Shown: piece by piece, positions 1 to 12,464 of the stretch
Numbering within the stretch: the first letter of the stretch is position 1
Layout of the letters: each line of letters starts with the position of its first letter
Assembly (NCBI GenBank): GCA_907165135.1
Contig: OU015566.1
Location: 2,234,501-2,298,500, forward strand
Length of the DNA stretch: 64,000 nt
Origin: Oikopleura dioica
Lineage: Eukaryota; Chordata; Appendicularia; Copelata; Oikopleuridae
Reading direction: 5' to 3'
Made by a program: the position numbers and the translations under genes
Notes under the pieces: model-generated
Seen by the model: the letters and a program-made list of their open reading frames with translations, nothing else
Database searches by the model: none
What the model was told of the DNA's origin: nothing

Positions 1-240
1 TTCTTTGATCGATTTTCTGATAAGAAAAAAAGTCTTCAAGAAATGGAGTATGCTGAGAAAGTAGACTTCGTTCGACATTTCGTTAATGGAATGTCAAGAA
101 CATACACTTGGAAGCTATCATACTCGCTATCGTTAGATGGATCATCCATTAGATGGAGTAATAGACTCCCTTTTTTGTTTGCTCGTGGGCAATTTATTGA
201 GCATCCTTCTAAAATTGAGAGTTTCCCCCGACTCATTTGA
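1..240 (+). CDS. possible 3' end of a gene cut by the window edge
   Basis: An open frame of about 79 codons runs from the first base to a TGA at 238-240. The sequence is mixed charged and aromatic without low complexity, and no domain is recognised. If coding, this is the C-terminal part of a gene beginning left of the window. An in-frame ATG lies at 43, but no promoter or splice acceptor clearly favours it. It could equally be a chance frame or a transposon relic, because the surrounding 18 kb is repeat-rich. Confidence 0.25.
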   Translation, partial: FFDRFSDKKKSLQEMEYAEKVDFVRHFVNGMSRTYTWKLSYSLSLDGSSIRWSNRLPFLFARGQFIEHPSKIESFPRLI

Positions 241-1119
241 CAAGAAAATAAACTCATTACAAACAGAAAGGACCGAAAAGACTCTCTAAAACTCTCGTTT
301 ATAATCTAAGCCTTATGAAAAATATTTTAAGATTAAAATTTTTGGACATTTAGGAAAGAAAATTTCTCAAAGAAAATGACGAAAAATGCCCAGTTTCTAA
401 AATGTTCCATTTGTCAAACTTTCAAATTTCCAACAGGGTCTATTCATGTCCAACACTGCTTACAATCATCTTTAGTAATTCAGTGTCAGGCTGAAAGGCT
501 CCAATATTGCATTTGCGTAAAAAAGGCGCCGGAATGACCAGCGCGGTGAAATTGTACTTGCTCTCGTTCTGAGCCGATTGGAACCACAGGCACTTGATCT
601 GGTTATGAAGAACAGGGGCATTTTTTTCATCGATTTGAATTTTGAATTTGAGTTTTTTCAGCTTGAAAAATTGATTTTTGATCTTGATTTTTCAAATCGC
701 AAATTTTTGCTTCTATAATTTATTTTCTAAAAATCAACGCGGATTTTTTCAGTATTCTGACCGCCCAAGATATATACTTCGCAACCACGTAATCATCAAC
801 AGTATTAAATGCGCTTGAAGTGGATGGATAATCCCTAACCACTCTCTTTGCATCTGCCCCAGAGAGAGGGTCCTCTCTCTTTGTGCGTGTCTCTAGAATT
901 ACGCTTATGCTGGTTTATATTGAGAGCTTTGAGCCGAAGGTGTTAGAGGAAAAGTGGCACCTTCTATTTTTTAATAGGCCCCTTGTTCGTAAGAGCGAAG
1001 GGCCTGGCACGTTGATTGGAAGTTGTACAAAGCACTATAAACACATGATTTTCGGGAAAATTAAGGAGCGATACATAAGTCTTATTCTTTTACATCAATA
1101 AGCTATTGTTCAGCGGTCA
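241..1119. other. intergenic, no gene recognised
   Basis: Only short unsupported frames are present. A small palindrome around GGCCC lies near 976-1006. No other structure was seen. Confidence 0.5.
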
Positions 1120-1400
1120 TATACTAACAATATAATAATTATAATATAATTATATAATAATATATTATTATAATATCATATTATATATTTAATTATATAA
1201 TTATATATATTATTATATTATATATATAATTATATAATTATAATTATATAATTATATAATAATATATTATTATAATATTATATTATATATATATTATAAT
1301 ATTATTATATAATTTTATTATAATAATTATAATATTATTAATATGACATATAATATTATAAAATATAATAAGATGATTCATATTATATTTAATAATATTA
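1120..1400. repeat. AT-only microsatellite / low-complexity tract
   Basis: About 280 bp made almost entirely of A and T in TATAATTATA-like alternation, with many overlapping palindromes. It has no coding potential. Confidence 0.9.
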
Positions 1401-4400
1401 TTTAAAGATTTTTTTTCTGGAATGCCCAAAGTACCTACTGAATAAACCGTTTCCCGGTTCCCCTCTATTATGTCCCAAACCCCCTTGGTCTGCGATAACA
1501 GTCCCCGACAACAATTAGTACTAAGTCGAAAAAGGAGATAGTCGGATAAAGAGACCAATATTCATATTCATATTTTGTGTTTTAGAATCTTCGACTCGGT
1601 GGGCTCCTTATCAGTTTCATTGATTACAGCCTTGCTGCATATTCATCCCTTCCAGCTTATCAAGATCAAAGACGAATCTTTGTTTTTCCCAAATTTTCTT
1701 AGGTTTTTTAGACTTTTTAAAGAATTGAGTTGATCCTGATTCATTTCCTCCCTTTCCCTATTGTCCTTTTTGCGAGTCTAACCTGATCCTGTTCGTGTTC
1801 ATTAGTGCGGTAGTAGCTGCCTAGGTCGCGCAGTAAGTGGCGATTATTGTGTTGCGTGCGTCTTTAGAGCTTGAGCCAGGTAAGCTACTAAATGGCTTTG
1901 GAAAAATTAAATTTTACTAAACGACTTGGGCAGGTCGAAATGTTAAACAGTAAACATTTTTGGAAGAGAGAGGGGAAATGAGTGAAACGGGCACGGTGAA
2001 AGGATAAACATGGGGAAAGGAAAATTGGCTAAATCGACGAGTATACCCTTAAGGATATTCTGGGCTGGGGTTCATTTTGTATCTAATCCAGCTCATGAAA
2101 AATGGAGCCCGATGATAAAAAGCAAAGGTGGTGAGATATCTTCTCAGCCAAGCTTTGAAAATTGGCGGCTGATAGGTTTATCGTTCCCGTAGAGCTTTCA
2201 CGAGGGAAAACAATGACAAGCGCTTTTTTCTTATTGAAGTACATCTCCCTTTCCTTTGGTTTCTTTCGAACAGAAATTTTATCTTCCGAAAAGTGAACTT
2301 AAGGGGAAGACGTCGATATATTCAAATATGAACTTAAATTATTCCGTTCCGTGAAGCTGAATTGCTTCATCTCTGGGCCGCTTATGCGAGTTTGATTTAT
2401 TTCTATTTTTCGAAAAGCTGTTGTTAGGTTTAGGAGGATTAGGGAGCGAAAGTCGTGAATAGTGCTCACTTTGGGCGACGCCTCAGATCAGCGCAGTTCA
2501 GCTCAATCAAAACGACAGACTTCAAATTCAGCAAAAGAAGAAATTGTTCAAAATATTTTTTAAAGGGAGGGGGCTCCTTAAGGTTCCGTTTGAAAGTTCG
2601 AAAAATTCTCTTTTTGTATGAGAAAAGAGGGTTTAAAAGAGGACGATATGGTATTGAAATCAACCCGCAGTGTCCTTATTTTCTTGTCACCAACTCTTGT
2701 GACATCGGCAATTTATGACTCGGTCTCTTGTGATGACAAAATCAGAGATGCTCCGTGCGGTTTCTCAGTGCGGCGCTGATTACAACTTTCCAAAACCAAT
2801 GCTTTGCGGGGGAGCTCTATTGAGAATCTATCCATTTTCGATTGATTACAGGGCCTTGCAGAAGAATTTCTTGCACAACTAAAACGATGCTTATTCGAGG
2901 ACTGGATTCAAATCGCAAACACAAAAATGGTGAAATGTTTGTTGACACCCTTAAATTGTTTCTCTGGAAATAAAATTATAACTGATCAAAAGTAAATGCC
3001 ATTTTTTTCTTTGTCAAAAAACATCAGAAAACATGTGTTCATTAAACAGGAAATTATCAACAGGATGCCAGAAAGACTGAGTCGATGGAAATAGCTATCG
3101 AAAAAGTTACCCTATCAAGTGGATAAACAAAGTGATGAGAAATAAAACGTAGTGCTCTTGAAATGCATAAACATTGTATTTCGACATTCCATCTCACCAA
3201 AATAGACACATAAAACAACCCTTCCCCTCGACCCGAAAAAAGGGTTTATTCGAGATTGTCTAGGAGACTGATTCATATGGATTATCGACAACATTTTTCA
3301 AATATTCATGCACCACAGAGAAGATACTGTATGAGATATTCGGTACAGCAGAATTTTAGTCGAGTAGACACTTGTTTTTTTAGGAAATAAAAAGTCGGCT
3401 ATCAAGTTTTTCCTGTTACTCAAAAAAAATTGAGAAAGTGAGAATCGCGAGAGATTCTCAAATCTATCTTTCCAATCACCCCAATCCGTAAAAACGCTAG
3501 AATCGCCGAAAAACGCTTGGAAAACGGCGCTGTTCGCCGCGCGCGATGATTCGCGATGAGGGCGCTCGCGAGCAAGCTTTCGCCGCCGCGAATCTTCACG
3601 AGCATCGCGCTCAGCGTCCTCGACGAAAAGGAACAACCGAGAGCACTGTCCATTTCGTTTTTACGCAAGTCGCCAATTGAGATATTAGCGGAGACTTCAT
3701 TTTTTTTTTACTTTTTTTTTAATTTTGAAACCAAGAAAATTCAAACTTCTGAAAATCAAAAAGAAACTTGAAAAAGCGATTTGATAAGAACAGGAAAAAT
3801 ACAGTTGATTGAACTTTTTGACGGAGCAAAGAGATCTCTACAGGACCAAAAATGATCAGGTACAGTTTCAGTACATGAAATATGTAGTCAATTTAACATA
3901 AACATAGCGAAAATAAGAATTTTTTTATTTACAAAAAAGGACTTTTATGTTATTTTTTACTTTGAAATTCATTAACAATTGGGCTGATTTTTAAGTTTTT
4001 TTTTCTCTAGACAAGAAAAATAACCACCAGAATAAGCTAATGAAACGAGTTTTTCAATAATTTTATGAAGGTACTTTAGGTTGATCTTTTTTGCAAAGAA
4101 TTTCACTTTTTGTAACAATTCATGAGGATTTTTTCGACAGAAAGAGACTTAATTTAGGTATTATCCCTTTTTTTTACCCAATAATGCTCTGAAAAATCAA
4201 AAAAGCAATAAAAAAGACATAATTGAAAAACGCCATTTCTATATGATAAAAAATCCACGACGAAACTTGATTTGAGGACTCGGTGAAATGCATAAAAGAA
4301 TCGTTACAAAATCGCTAAGGGAGGAAACCCAATCCATTTTAATGTCAGTCTGTCTTAATGTTTCGTAACGTGAGTGGATACTTGAGCGTATAAGAACATC

Positions 4401-5675
4401 TAAACGTGTAAGGGTGCCGCTGATAAGCGAATTCTTATCAATTCTTGCGCCGATTTTGATTTCCTCCCTTTCTCAATTTAGAAATCGCACTCTTAATTTG
4501 CTTATTTCATTTTTACAAAAATAGCTCCCTGAATTCACTTTTTCGTTAACTAGCCCCTTTTCGTGGGGGCCTTTGAATAAACAAAGTATTATCCGGAAAA
4601 AATAAGGCTCTAATCTATTTGCAGCAAAATAGGACACGAAATGTTTTCACTGAATTCAGGGTTCCGTAAGAATCTTATCCTTTTTGGAACACGTTTATTT
4701 TTTTTCGATAAAGCCTATTCTAGATTCTTCAAATTCTAGAATGGTTTCTAGAGAATCTAGAGGGATTTTTCGAAAGGAGGCAAAAATCGACAAGATATCC
4801 GACAAAATTTTGCGTTGGCGGCTACACAGCTTCTGATTGGCCGGTTGGTCGAATCAAGGCTTTTGATTGGTCTAAAATTTCGAGGCGAAATTTTCGGTCT
4901 AAGGAACCAACAGAAAATTCCGATTGATTTTGCGTGAAAATTTTAAACCAATCAGAAGCCAGGATTTTGCTTACCAACCAATCAGCAGCCGAGTAACCGC
5001 CCACGCAAAATTTGTCGAAGTTTTTTGTCGATTCTTGCTGCTGCCCCATTTTTTCTATAAAAATAGAAAATACACACCCATATTCCATCCGGTCAAGTCG
5101 AAGTTTCGGACTCTTCTTTGGTAGATTGGAATCTTCTTCTACCATCGTCTCAAACCTTGAGAAATTCGCACGTTTATTTGATCAAAAAGCCATTAGATAG
5201 ACCCTTTCCAGCAGTGCTGCGGATCTATTCGCATTACTGCGCCTAAACTCCCTTAAATCGCCGATCAAAATGCGCCGTGCCCGTTAAATTTCAACTTTTG
5301 TCGCTCTTGCAAAATCCAAAAAAAAAGAAAACCAAAAAGGCCGGCCTAAAAATTATCGCATTCACCTTTCTCGAATAATATTTTTCGAGCGGCGGGGGAT
5401 CAAAGAGGCGAAATCCCCCTCCTCCCGACTCAAAAGCGTAAGAAACAGAATAGAAATAGAGTTGTTCGATGGAGGGTTAGGGATCAGATTGGCTAAGCCG
5501 GAAAGCATGGGACGGCGACTCTTTTGGAGGAGGAAAAATAACGTGTACCAGAAAAAAAAGAGGGGGAATTCTGAGTCCACAATGAAAATAATGGAGATTA
5601 TGGAAAAAGGGGATTTTGCGATTCAACTACTTTGCGATTTTCAGGTGACCTGAGAATGGAATGAAAATTAGGAAG
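1401..5675. other. gene-poor stretch
   Basis: No convincing gene. A GC-rich, CGCG-containing patch at about 3520-3620 stands out from the AT-rich background. An inverted pair of CTGATTGG motifs is listed separately at 4830-4995. The remaining open frames are short, overlap in several frames and lack domain or splice support. Confidence 0.5.
4830..4995. repeat. inverted CCAAT-box (CTGATTGG) repeat, copy 1
   Basis: TCTGATTGGCC (about 4836) and TTGATTGGTC (about 4863) face AACCAATCAGAAGCC (about 4954) and AACCAATCAGCAGCC (about 4978). The arms could pair as a long hairpin. The same arrangement recurs at 15597-15735 and 21961-22012, so it is a dispersed repeat rather than a single promoter. Confidence 0.6.
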
Positions 5676-5906
5676 TTGAATTTTGATGAAAAAAATCTTA
5701 AGGGTATAGCGATCGTTTATCAAAATTTCAAAAAAATCAAAATAGCGAAGAGAGACCCTTATTATATTTTATTTTTTTTTTCGATAATATTTAATTTATT
5801 CCAGAAAAATTGAATTTTGATGAAGAAAAACTTAAGGGTATAGCAAGGGTTCAACAAAATTTTTTAAGAATCAAATAAGCGAAGAGAGACCCTTATTATA
5901 TTTTAC
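5676..5906. repeat. direct tandem duplication, about 134-bp period
   Basis: The unit starting TTGAATTTTGATGAA at 5676 is repeated from 5810. Both copies carry TTAAGGGTATAGC near the start and AGCGAAGAGAGACCCTTA near the end. Each unit therefore pairs a TTAAGGGT-type motif with its inverted ACCCTTA, like the hairpin family seen elsewhere in the window. Confidence 0.8.
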
Positions 5907-8900
5907 TAAAAAAAGAGTTGAGAATAAAAGGATGATTTTTATAAGATAAATGATCATAAAATGGGTCAAGATTGGTAGCGGAATAAATAAGGGTGTCGTT
6001 GTGTTATCTCAAGGACTAGAAAATAATTGAGTAAGAAAATTATCGTGATAACGATAACCTCTTTCCCCTCACTCACATCATTTTACATTAAAATCTAGTT
6101 CAATCGGTACAATCGGATAAGTCTGCTTCTCGCAGCTTTTTTCTCGAAAGAAAAAAATAGAAAGAAGATTCTCGGAAAAGCGAAGAGAGTGAACACCTTG
6201 TTGCCACCGCAATCGGGTTGCCCGAACACCTCCGTGAAGCCACCTTATTCACTTCTTTCTTCTTTTTTTCTTCGCTAGAAGATTATTCAAGAAGTCCATT
6301 TTTTCGCGTTTGTCGAAATGGCTTCCTACTTACTAAGAGCTTGAGCGAGTGAGGCCTAAAAGGATCTCTCAATTATTCGCATTTGTCCGTTGATTGCTCA
6401 GCGGGGATTTTCGCGCCTCGGAGATTATCCAACCTCTGCTGAGGAGAATATAATTCAAGTTCTTTTATGTTCGTTCTATTTCAAGCTGTGTTGTTGAATT
6501 TATACCGCCGGGAATTATAACGTCCCCCGTTACAAGAGAGCTACGTGGAATTACAAAGAAGGCAAAGATCTTAAGGAAACCCCTCACAGCAATCGAAAAG
6601 ATTGAATTTTAACTTGACATTGAAGCAAAATTAATCAATAAATTTGAAAAAAATTGCACATCCTTATTTTTATATCAAGAAAGAAAATCTTAACCAAATT
6701 GTTATTTTTAAGAAAAACTTAAGGGTATCATAAGTTATGATTCATAACGTAAATAACAAAATTGTGATTTTGTGAAGTAATTGCGCCTTTTAACTTATTT
6801 GTTGAATATTTCAAAGTTTGAAATTCAAACTAAAAAAATCTTGAAATTGAAGCAACATTATTTAACTGACAATTTCTCAAAAAAAAAACTAAGGCGGATA
6901 CCCTTATTTTTTCTTAAAAAAACGTTTTCGCTTAAGGTTCTCAAAATGCCACAAGAGAATAATGACAATGTACTTTTCATCCCTTATTCTTGCCTGATCT
7001 TTACCCTTACCCTAATGTTCATCTAAGAATAAGGGTACCCCTTCTTAATTTCTAGAAATCTGACTCATTTTCCCCAACGAACCAAGGCGATCGCTAATCA
7101 CCTTGAATCCAAATCAGATTCCGCCATTTTTCGCATTTCCACATCCGAATTTCACTCATCATTTTTCATCGCTCGAGAATTTTTGAATATTTCTTCTCTC
7201 CAAAACAGGGTGTTTCGCGGAATATTCAACGACGACAAAATTCTTTGAAGGAAAATTTCGAAAATCGCCCTCTTGAGAGAGAAAAAAAAGATCGACCGTG
7301 AGCTTGGAGTGGTTTCTGGGATAAGGTGCTCCCGTGCGTAACCGGTTTGAGTGTGAGCGCTCGAGCTATCTTAAGGGGGTACGGTAATAGGTACTCACGT
7401 GGTACTCGTTTTATATGAATGCGGATGATTATACTGATAGACTCTTAATCCGGTTATCATACGATTTGAGTGTTTTTAGAGAAAAATTTTTTGAATTAAG
7501 GGTGTTTCTCTGCAAAAAATTAATTAAGTTTAAGGGGATACGCTCAATATTAATCGTTTATATCAAGATTTTTTTCTCGATGTAACATAGTGACCCCCTT
7601 ATTTTCAATTTTTTCTTTAAAAATTTGAATCTTTGGTTGTGAAAAAAATTAATTTGATAAGGGGATCTCTTTGTTAGAAATCGATTCTGCGAAAATGATC
7701 CAAGTTAAAACTCGATTTTCAACAACCCGGTATAACCTTAACCCTTTCGTTTGATCAGGTTCAAATCCGTCTATTGAAATTTGCTTAAGGATCTCCCCTT
7801 TCTTGCTCCAAGTTCTAGAGCGCGCGAAATCGGCACCTGATAAGCTTCAAAAAGTCGATTTTGTCTTGTGCGATAGTTGACGGGGCAGCGCCTTAATTGA
7901 ACTTATCAGCAAAAAAACGAGAACTTCTTGAAGCTCCTTGATCAAGGGCTCCTCTTTTAATTAGAACTTCTATCAAAAAGAGCATTTTCAAACGTCAGGA
8001 AATTTTCGCTCCGCCCCGATCTGGCTTCTAAAATTTTTTTCCATCTGTGTTCGAAAATTTGAATTACAAATTTTCGCGAAATTTCTGAAATCTTCATTTT
8101 TTCGCCAAAAAATTACAATTCTCGACCGCGTTTGTTAAGACGCACCGTCAAGGTAGTGTCAGTTTTGCTTTTTCTTATCACCCACAAATTTTCCCAAAAC
8201 GTGCGAAAAAAACTGAGATTTTTAGAAAAAGAAAACAAATCATCAAAAAAGTTTTGATACAGTTAAGGGCGTTGATATCCTTAACACGATTTTTTGTCAA
8301 ATACTTTATTTAGTGACACCCTTAATTTTTTCCGTCAAAACGAAAATAGCTCTTTATGAAATTTCTGCGTAAAGAAGACTAAGAAAAATAAGGGTGTCAC
8401 TTCACTATTTTTCTGAGGGAAAAAACATAAAAATTCAAATGATTTAGGGCTAACGGCTAACCCTAACTCTTACCCTAACTAAGTGAAAATAAATTCGTCA
8501 AATAAAAACCTTCCAAAGATTAAGGGTGTACCCCTTTGTAAATTAAAATTCTAACAAAACCATGTTTATTGTAAAAATTCTCAAGAATCAGTCAATTTCC
8601 CGCGCCAGGAAGTGCTCTGAGAAAACACGACCGAAGAACCGTTCAAGCGCGGAATTCGGGAATTTCTAAAGATAAATTTTCAAATTCGAGGGATCTTCTT
8701 TCCGCACTGGAACAAGCTGGATAATCAAGCTTTGTTCAATGCGTTGTCTTTGGCACTCTAATGAGCGCTCGTTAGGCAACTTGCGACTTACATTTGCGCT
8801 AGTGTCTCATTGTCGAGGTAGATTTTCGCCGTAAGTGAGCGTTTTTAGAAGTATTTTACAGGCGGATATCCTTAATTTTGTACTGTTTTTACAACTGATA

Positions 8901-9093
8901 GCAGTTAACAACAAAAAAAAAACACTAACAATTGTGAATTGAGACAGTTCAATAAGGAGCAAACTGGTATTATGACTTTTTCTTTAATGATTAGATATGC
9001 CACGTGATACCCTTAATTTTCATCCCTGTTCCTATGTTTTTCTTTGTAAAAGTTGCCTGAAATTAAGGGACTCATCATGAAAAATGATAAATA
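5907..9093. other. gene-poor stretch with scattered AAGGGTGTC motifs
   Basis: No gene recognised. Contains many copies of TTAAGGGT(G/A)TC or its complement, for example around 5990, 6720, 7498, 8262, 8322, 8392 and 8520, several as facing pairs. A run of CCCTAA-like units is present at about 8457-8480. Open frames are short and unsupported. Confidence 0.5.
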
Positions 9094-9771
9094 CAGTGAA
9101 ACCCCAACTTAAGGCCGAGCAACTTAAGGCCACTTTTTTGAAAAATCCCCGAAATCTGTCATCCGAAAGAAATCCACTTTTTTTTCAATTTTTATTCACA
9201 GTGAGTAAATCGCAGATTTACTTTTTAATAAAAAAACTCGTTATTTTCGGCTGCTTCTTTGGCGATTTTGAAGTCGATGGCTTTTCAGCGTCGGCATCTT
9301 CTCTCACTTGAGCTTGTGGTACTTCTTCAACCTCCATCCGCGTCGGAATGTCTTTTCCATCATGTTTCTTTCGAATCAGCCCATTGATAATCTTCTTAAA
9401 TCAAATTGCATCACTCTTCTTCGGCGTCTTCACTAGAATCTCTGCATATCTTTTTATCTCGGCCAATTTCATGTGGATTCTCTTTTCTTCTTGCGACATG
9501 TTTGCAGCAAATTTATTTTTGAGAGAATGAAAAAATAACCGAAGGTTTGATTCAAATGGCGCATTCAGTTTTTACAATTCATACTTGGTTCGTGCGAGAA
9601 ATTTCTGATAAGGTCCTCCGCCTTTCATTTTTGATTCCCATGATTCAGTCCCTTAATCCAGAAATATAAAAATTTTAGCGTCATCAAACTTAGTTGTAGA
9701 ATCACCCAACTTAAGGCCACTTTTCAAATTAGCTGTCATCCAAAAAGTGGCCTTAAGTTGGGGTTTCACTG
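9094..9771 (-). mobile_element. decayed Tc1/pogo-like DNA transposon with TA target duplication
   Basis: Both ends carry the same inverted repeat: CAGTGAAACCCCAACTTAAG starts at 9094 and its complement ends at 9771, with TA immediately outside each end (9092-9093 and 9772-9773). CAGT ends and a TA duplication are typical of Tc1/mariner/pogo elements. The interior on the minus strand reads as a Lys-rich tail ending KKQPKITSFFIKK, resembling the C-terminus of pogo/Tigger-type transposases, but stops interrupt it and most of the transposase is missing. At 678 bp it is an inactive deletion derivative. Confidence 0.75.
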
Positions 9772-9830
9772 TAGTCGTTCCCCCAGCTAAGGGTATCTAT
9801 ACCCTTAGATACCCTTAGGTTAGACAAATG

Positions 9831-9858
9831 CTTAACCTAACCCTAACCCTAACCCTAA
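9831..9858. repeat. interstitial telomeric repeat (CCCTAA)n
   Basis: About four CCCTAA units in tandem. The related strings TACCCTTAGATACCC just upstream show the same motif degenerating. Similar fragments occur at about 8457-8480 and 33470-33530. They match the TTAGGG telomere unit of chordates. Confidence 0.8.
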
Positions 9859-9860
9859 TT

Positions 9861-12278
9861 TAGCCTTTTTATTTCCGAAAATTTCAGAAATTTCAGCGCT
9901 CATCAAATCCCATTACTCTTCTTCGTCCAGATTTTGTTCCGTTAATTTTCCCAGTTTTGATAATTTTCGAATTCCAAAAAAGTCAGCCGTGGAATCCGGC
10001 CGCATCAAACGCTCGGTTATTTTTTCGATTCGAAAATTCAATTAAATTTTTTCAACCTTTTTGACACCAGCGCGCTCAATTCATTCTAGAATTTTAACCG
10101 TCGCTCTGATTTTGGGTACAATAAGGGCGTCGTGCCTAGGGAGGCGGTGAGTTGTGGGGTTAAGGGAGAGTGATCACGTTAAGAAATTTGTTAATTAGAG
10201 AAGGGGGAAATTGAGGTTTCGGGTCGAAATGTATGTTATCAATTTAGATCGGGAACTCGTAAGGGGATTTTAAGGGTATCTCTCTCAATATTGATATTTC
10301 TATTCTTTTCTTCTATGACTTCCTTAATATTCTTTTGTTTTAAGAGGATTTATATACACAAAAATAATCTTTCTTTTTTGATTGTGATACCCTTATTTTC
10401 CCATCGCAAAAGATAGATGAAGGCAACAGCTAAATTCTTGCAAAAGAAAATCTTGATGTACTCCCTTAACCTTTTTACTTTTAACCTGTTTATTGAGAAA
10501 GCCATTTTCTGTCCCCGAAAAGCCTCAGGTACCCCCTTATTGCGCGAAATTCTTTCATAAAATTTGCAACTCACAAACGAGCCTATTTTTAATTAACTCA
10601 TATCAACAACTTCTTTTAGAAGCAAGCTTAGTTTCAAGGCAAAAAATGAGCGATTCTAGCGTTTTTTCGGAAACAAAAACTTGCGGTTCAAAATTTCCAG
10701 CAGTAGTAACTCCGAAATACCAAAAATTTGGAACATCATCCCCATCCCTCTAGGGAAAGTTTAATGACAAACATGAGGCGTCGGCGATAATCGCATCTCA
10801 AATGAACCGCTGACGCTAGAATCCAATTCCAGCTCGTGTTTCTTTTATCATTTCTGTTTTTTTATTCAAACTTTCCTTCGAAATTTTTTTGTCTTCTTGT
10901 TATTATTGTTAACCATCGCGGTCCATTATGGCCCCTGCCGTGTCTCTGAAATGAGCAATAGTGAAAAATCCCGCGGTGGCGGAGTGAAAACCGCACCTGT
11001 GAAATCTCGGAGACGGAAATGCACAGCTCAAGAACTAATGACTAGACTATAAGGAGATGTTTCACTTTCTTGTAAGGATAAATTTCTAAGAAAAGAATGT
11101 CTCATGCCGTTAGTTTCGAGAGGTTTTTTCCGAAAGATTTTGTCTTTTTCTTCTTTTCACTCAGAATTGTTCCAGCAGAGTGAGTCCTCCGGGCGTAAGA
11201 GAAAACGAAATCTGCTCGCTTGGTGTCGCTTTTTCGGGTTTAGTTTTCAGGGCAATCATCAGAATTGATCGGTATTTTAATGTTTATTCAAAATCCTTTT
11301 TCTTAATCCTTTTTTTGAATTTCAATGACGTTTTTATTTAAATTTTATAAATTTAATGCTAAACTGAAAGATTAACCTGTTTGTTTAGGTAAGAAGAAGA
11401 AATCAACACCTGCTTGCTAAGATTCGATGAATCATCAAGTTTCAGGGCATCCTTTCTCTTTCGCAAGTGTCAAGTTTATATTGAATATATGCAGAATGTC
11501 AGATAACAGTCCAACCAACTCAGACTGATTGAATCACATTTTGCGCAGACTGTCATTTCCGGCCGTCGAAGATTCTCAAAATTACTTCAGATTCTAGTTT
11601 TTCGTGAAAACGACTGTTTTTGCAGGGCAAACTACAGCATGTCTATGTATATATTTTTTTCAGGGTACTTAAATAAGCCACTCAAATGGGATCGGTAATC
11701 CGTAAGTTGATCCATCCGGCGCATTCTAGAATCCAGCAACGTTGAGTCTATTTTCGCGAAATTCGTCTTACTGTATTCCTGCTCCATTCTAAGTGGTCGT
11801 CGGCGAGATGGAGCGTTTTGAGCAATACAGTAAAGAAAAACAATAGGTTCTTCTTATCAGTGCTTTTTTAAAAATGCAAATTATCAGCTCTCAAAAGTGG
11901 CAAAAACGTCATCATTGCCACTTTTGCGTTTTTCCACGCTTTCTTCAAAAAGAAGAAAAGAATGAAATCGCGCCGCTGTGGCTCATTTCGCTGGCGCAAG
12001 TGCCTCTGTGCTTCTGTGGCCGGCTAATCGAAGCCACAAAGCTCACTTGCTGGAGCTCAGCGCGGTCGAAACACGCGGCTATTGTCGAAACGAATCCAAC
12101 ATTATCGCCAACACGCGTGGTCGGCTCAATGAAGATTTGGGGAACTTATCACAGAGTCAACGCGAATTTTACGCAGAATATTACTGAATACATTTTCCAC
12201 GAGAAATTTTACAAAATAACCAAAATGCCTTTTTTATCAAAAAAAACAAAAATCTACGGGAATCGACCTTTGTTAAAA
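9861..12278. other. gene-poor stretch
   Basis: No gene recognised. Contains scattered GATACCCTTA/TAAGGGTATC motifs (about 10270, 10387) and a short hairpin around GTGGCAAAAACG near 11895-11935. Overlapping frames at 11874-12284 have no domain signal. Confidence 0.5.
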
Positions 12279-12464
12279 ACCTGAGTCAGGGTTATTAAAA
12301 ATATGAGAAGCCGCAAGGCGGCTTTTTTACAAACGAAGCCGCAAGGCGGCTTCGAAAAAACTCCTTTTTTAATGAATTTAAGGGTGTCAATAACAATTAC
12401 GCCAAGCGCTGTTGACGCCCTTAATATTCTAGCTATTTTCGCCCTTTAGACCCTGACTCAGGTT
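12279..12464. mobile_element. small inverted-repeat element (MITE-like), TIR ACCTGAGTCAGGGT
   Basis: ACCTGAGTCAGGGTT at 12279 faces ACCCTGACTCAGGTT at 12450-12464. Inside are two AAGCCGC...GCGGCTT palindromes and a TTAAGGGTGTCA...TGACGCCCTTAA hairpin, so it looks like nested palindromes. A solo copy of the terminal motif lies at about 20298-20312, in an intron of the SMB/VWD gene. No target duplication is obvious. Confidence 0.5.

Noticed and set aside
1800-2720. Short frames near 2010-2192 and 2455-2718
   Set aside because: Under 90 codons, overlapping antisense frames and no recognisable features.
11874-12284. 136-codon plus-strand frame
   Set aside because: Runs through palindromic GTGGCAAAAACG sequence and another open frame; looks like chance.
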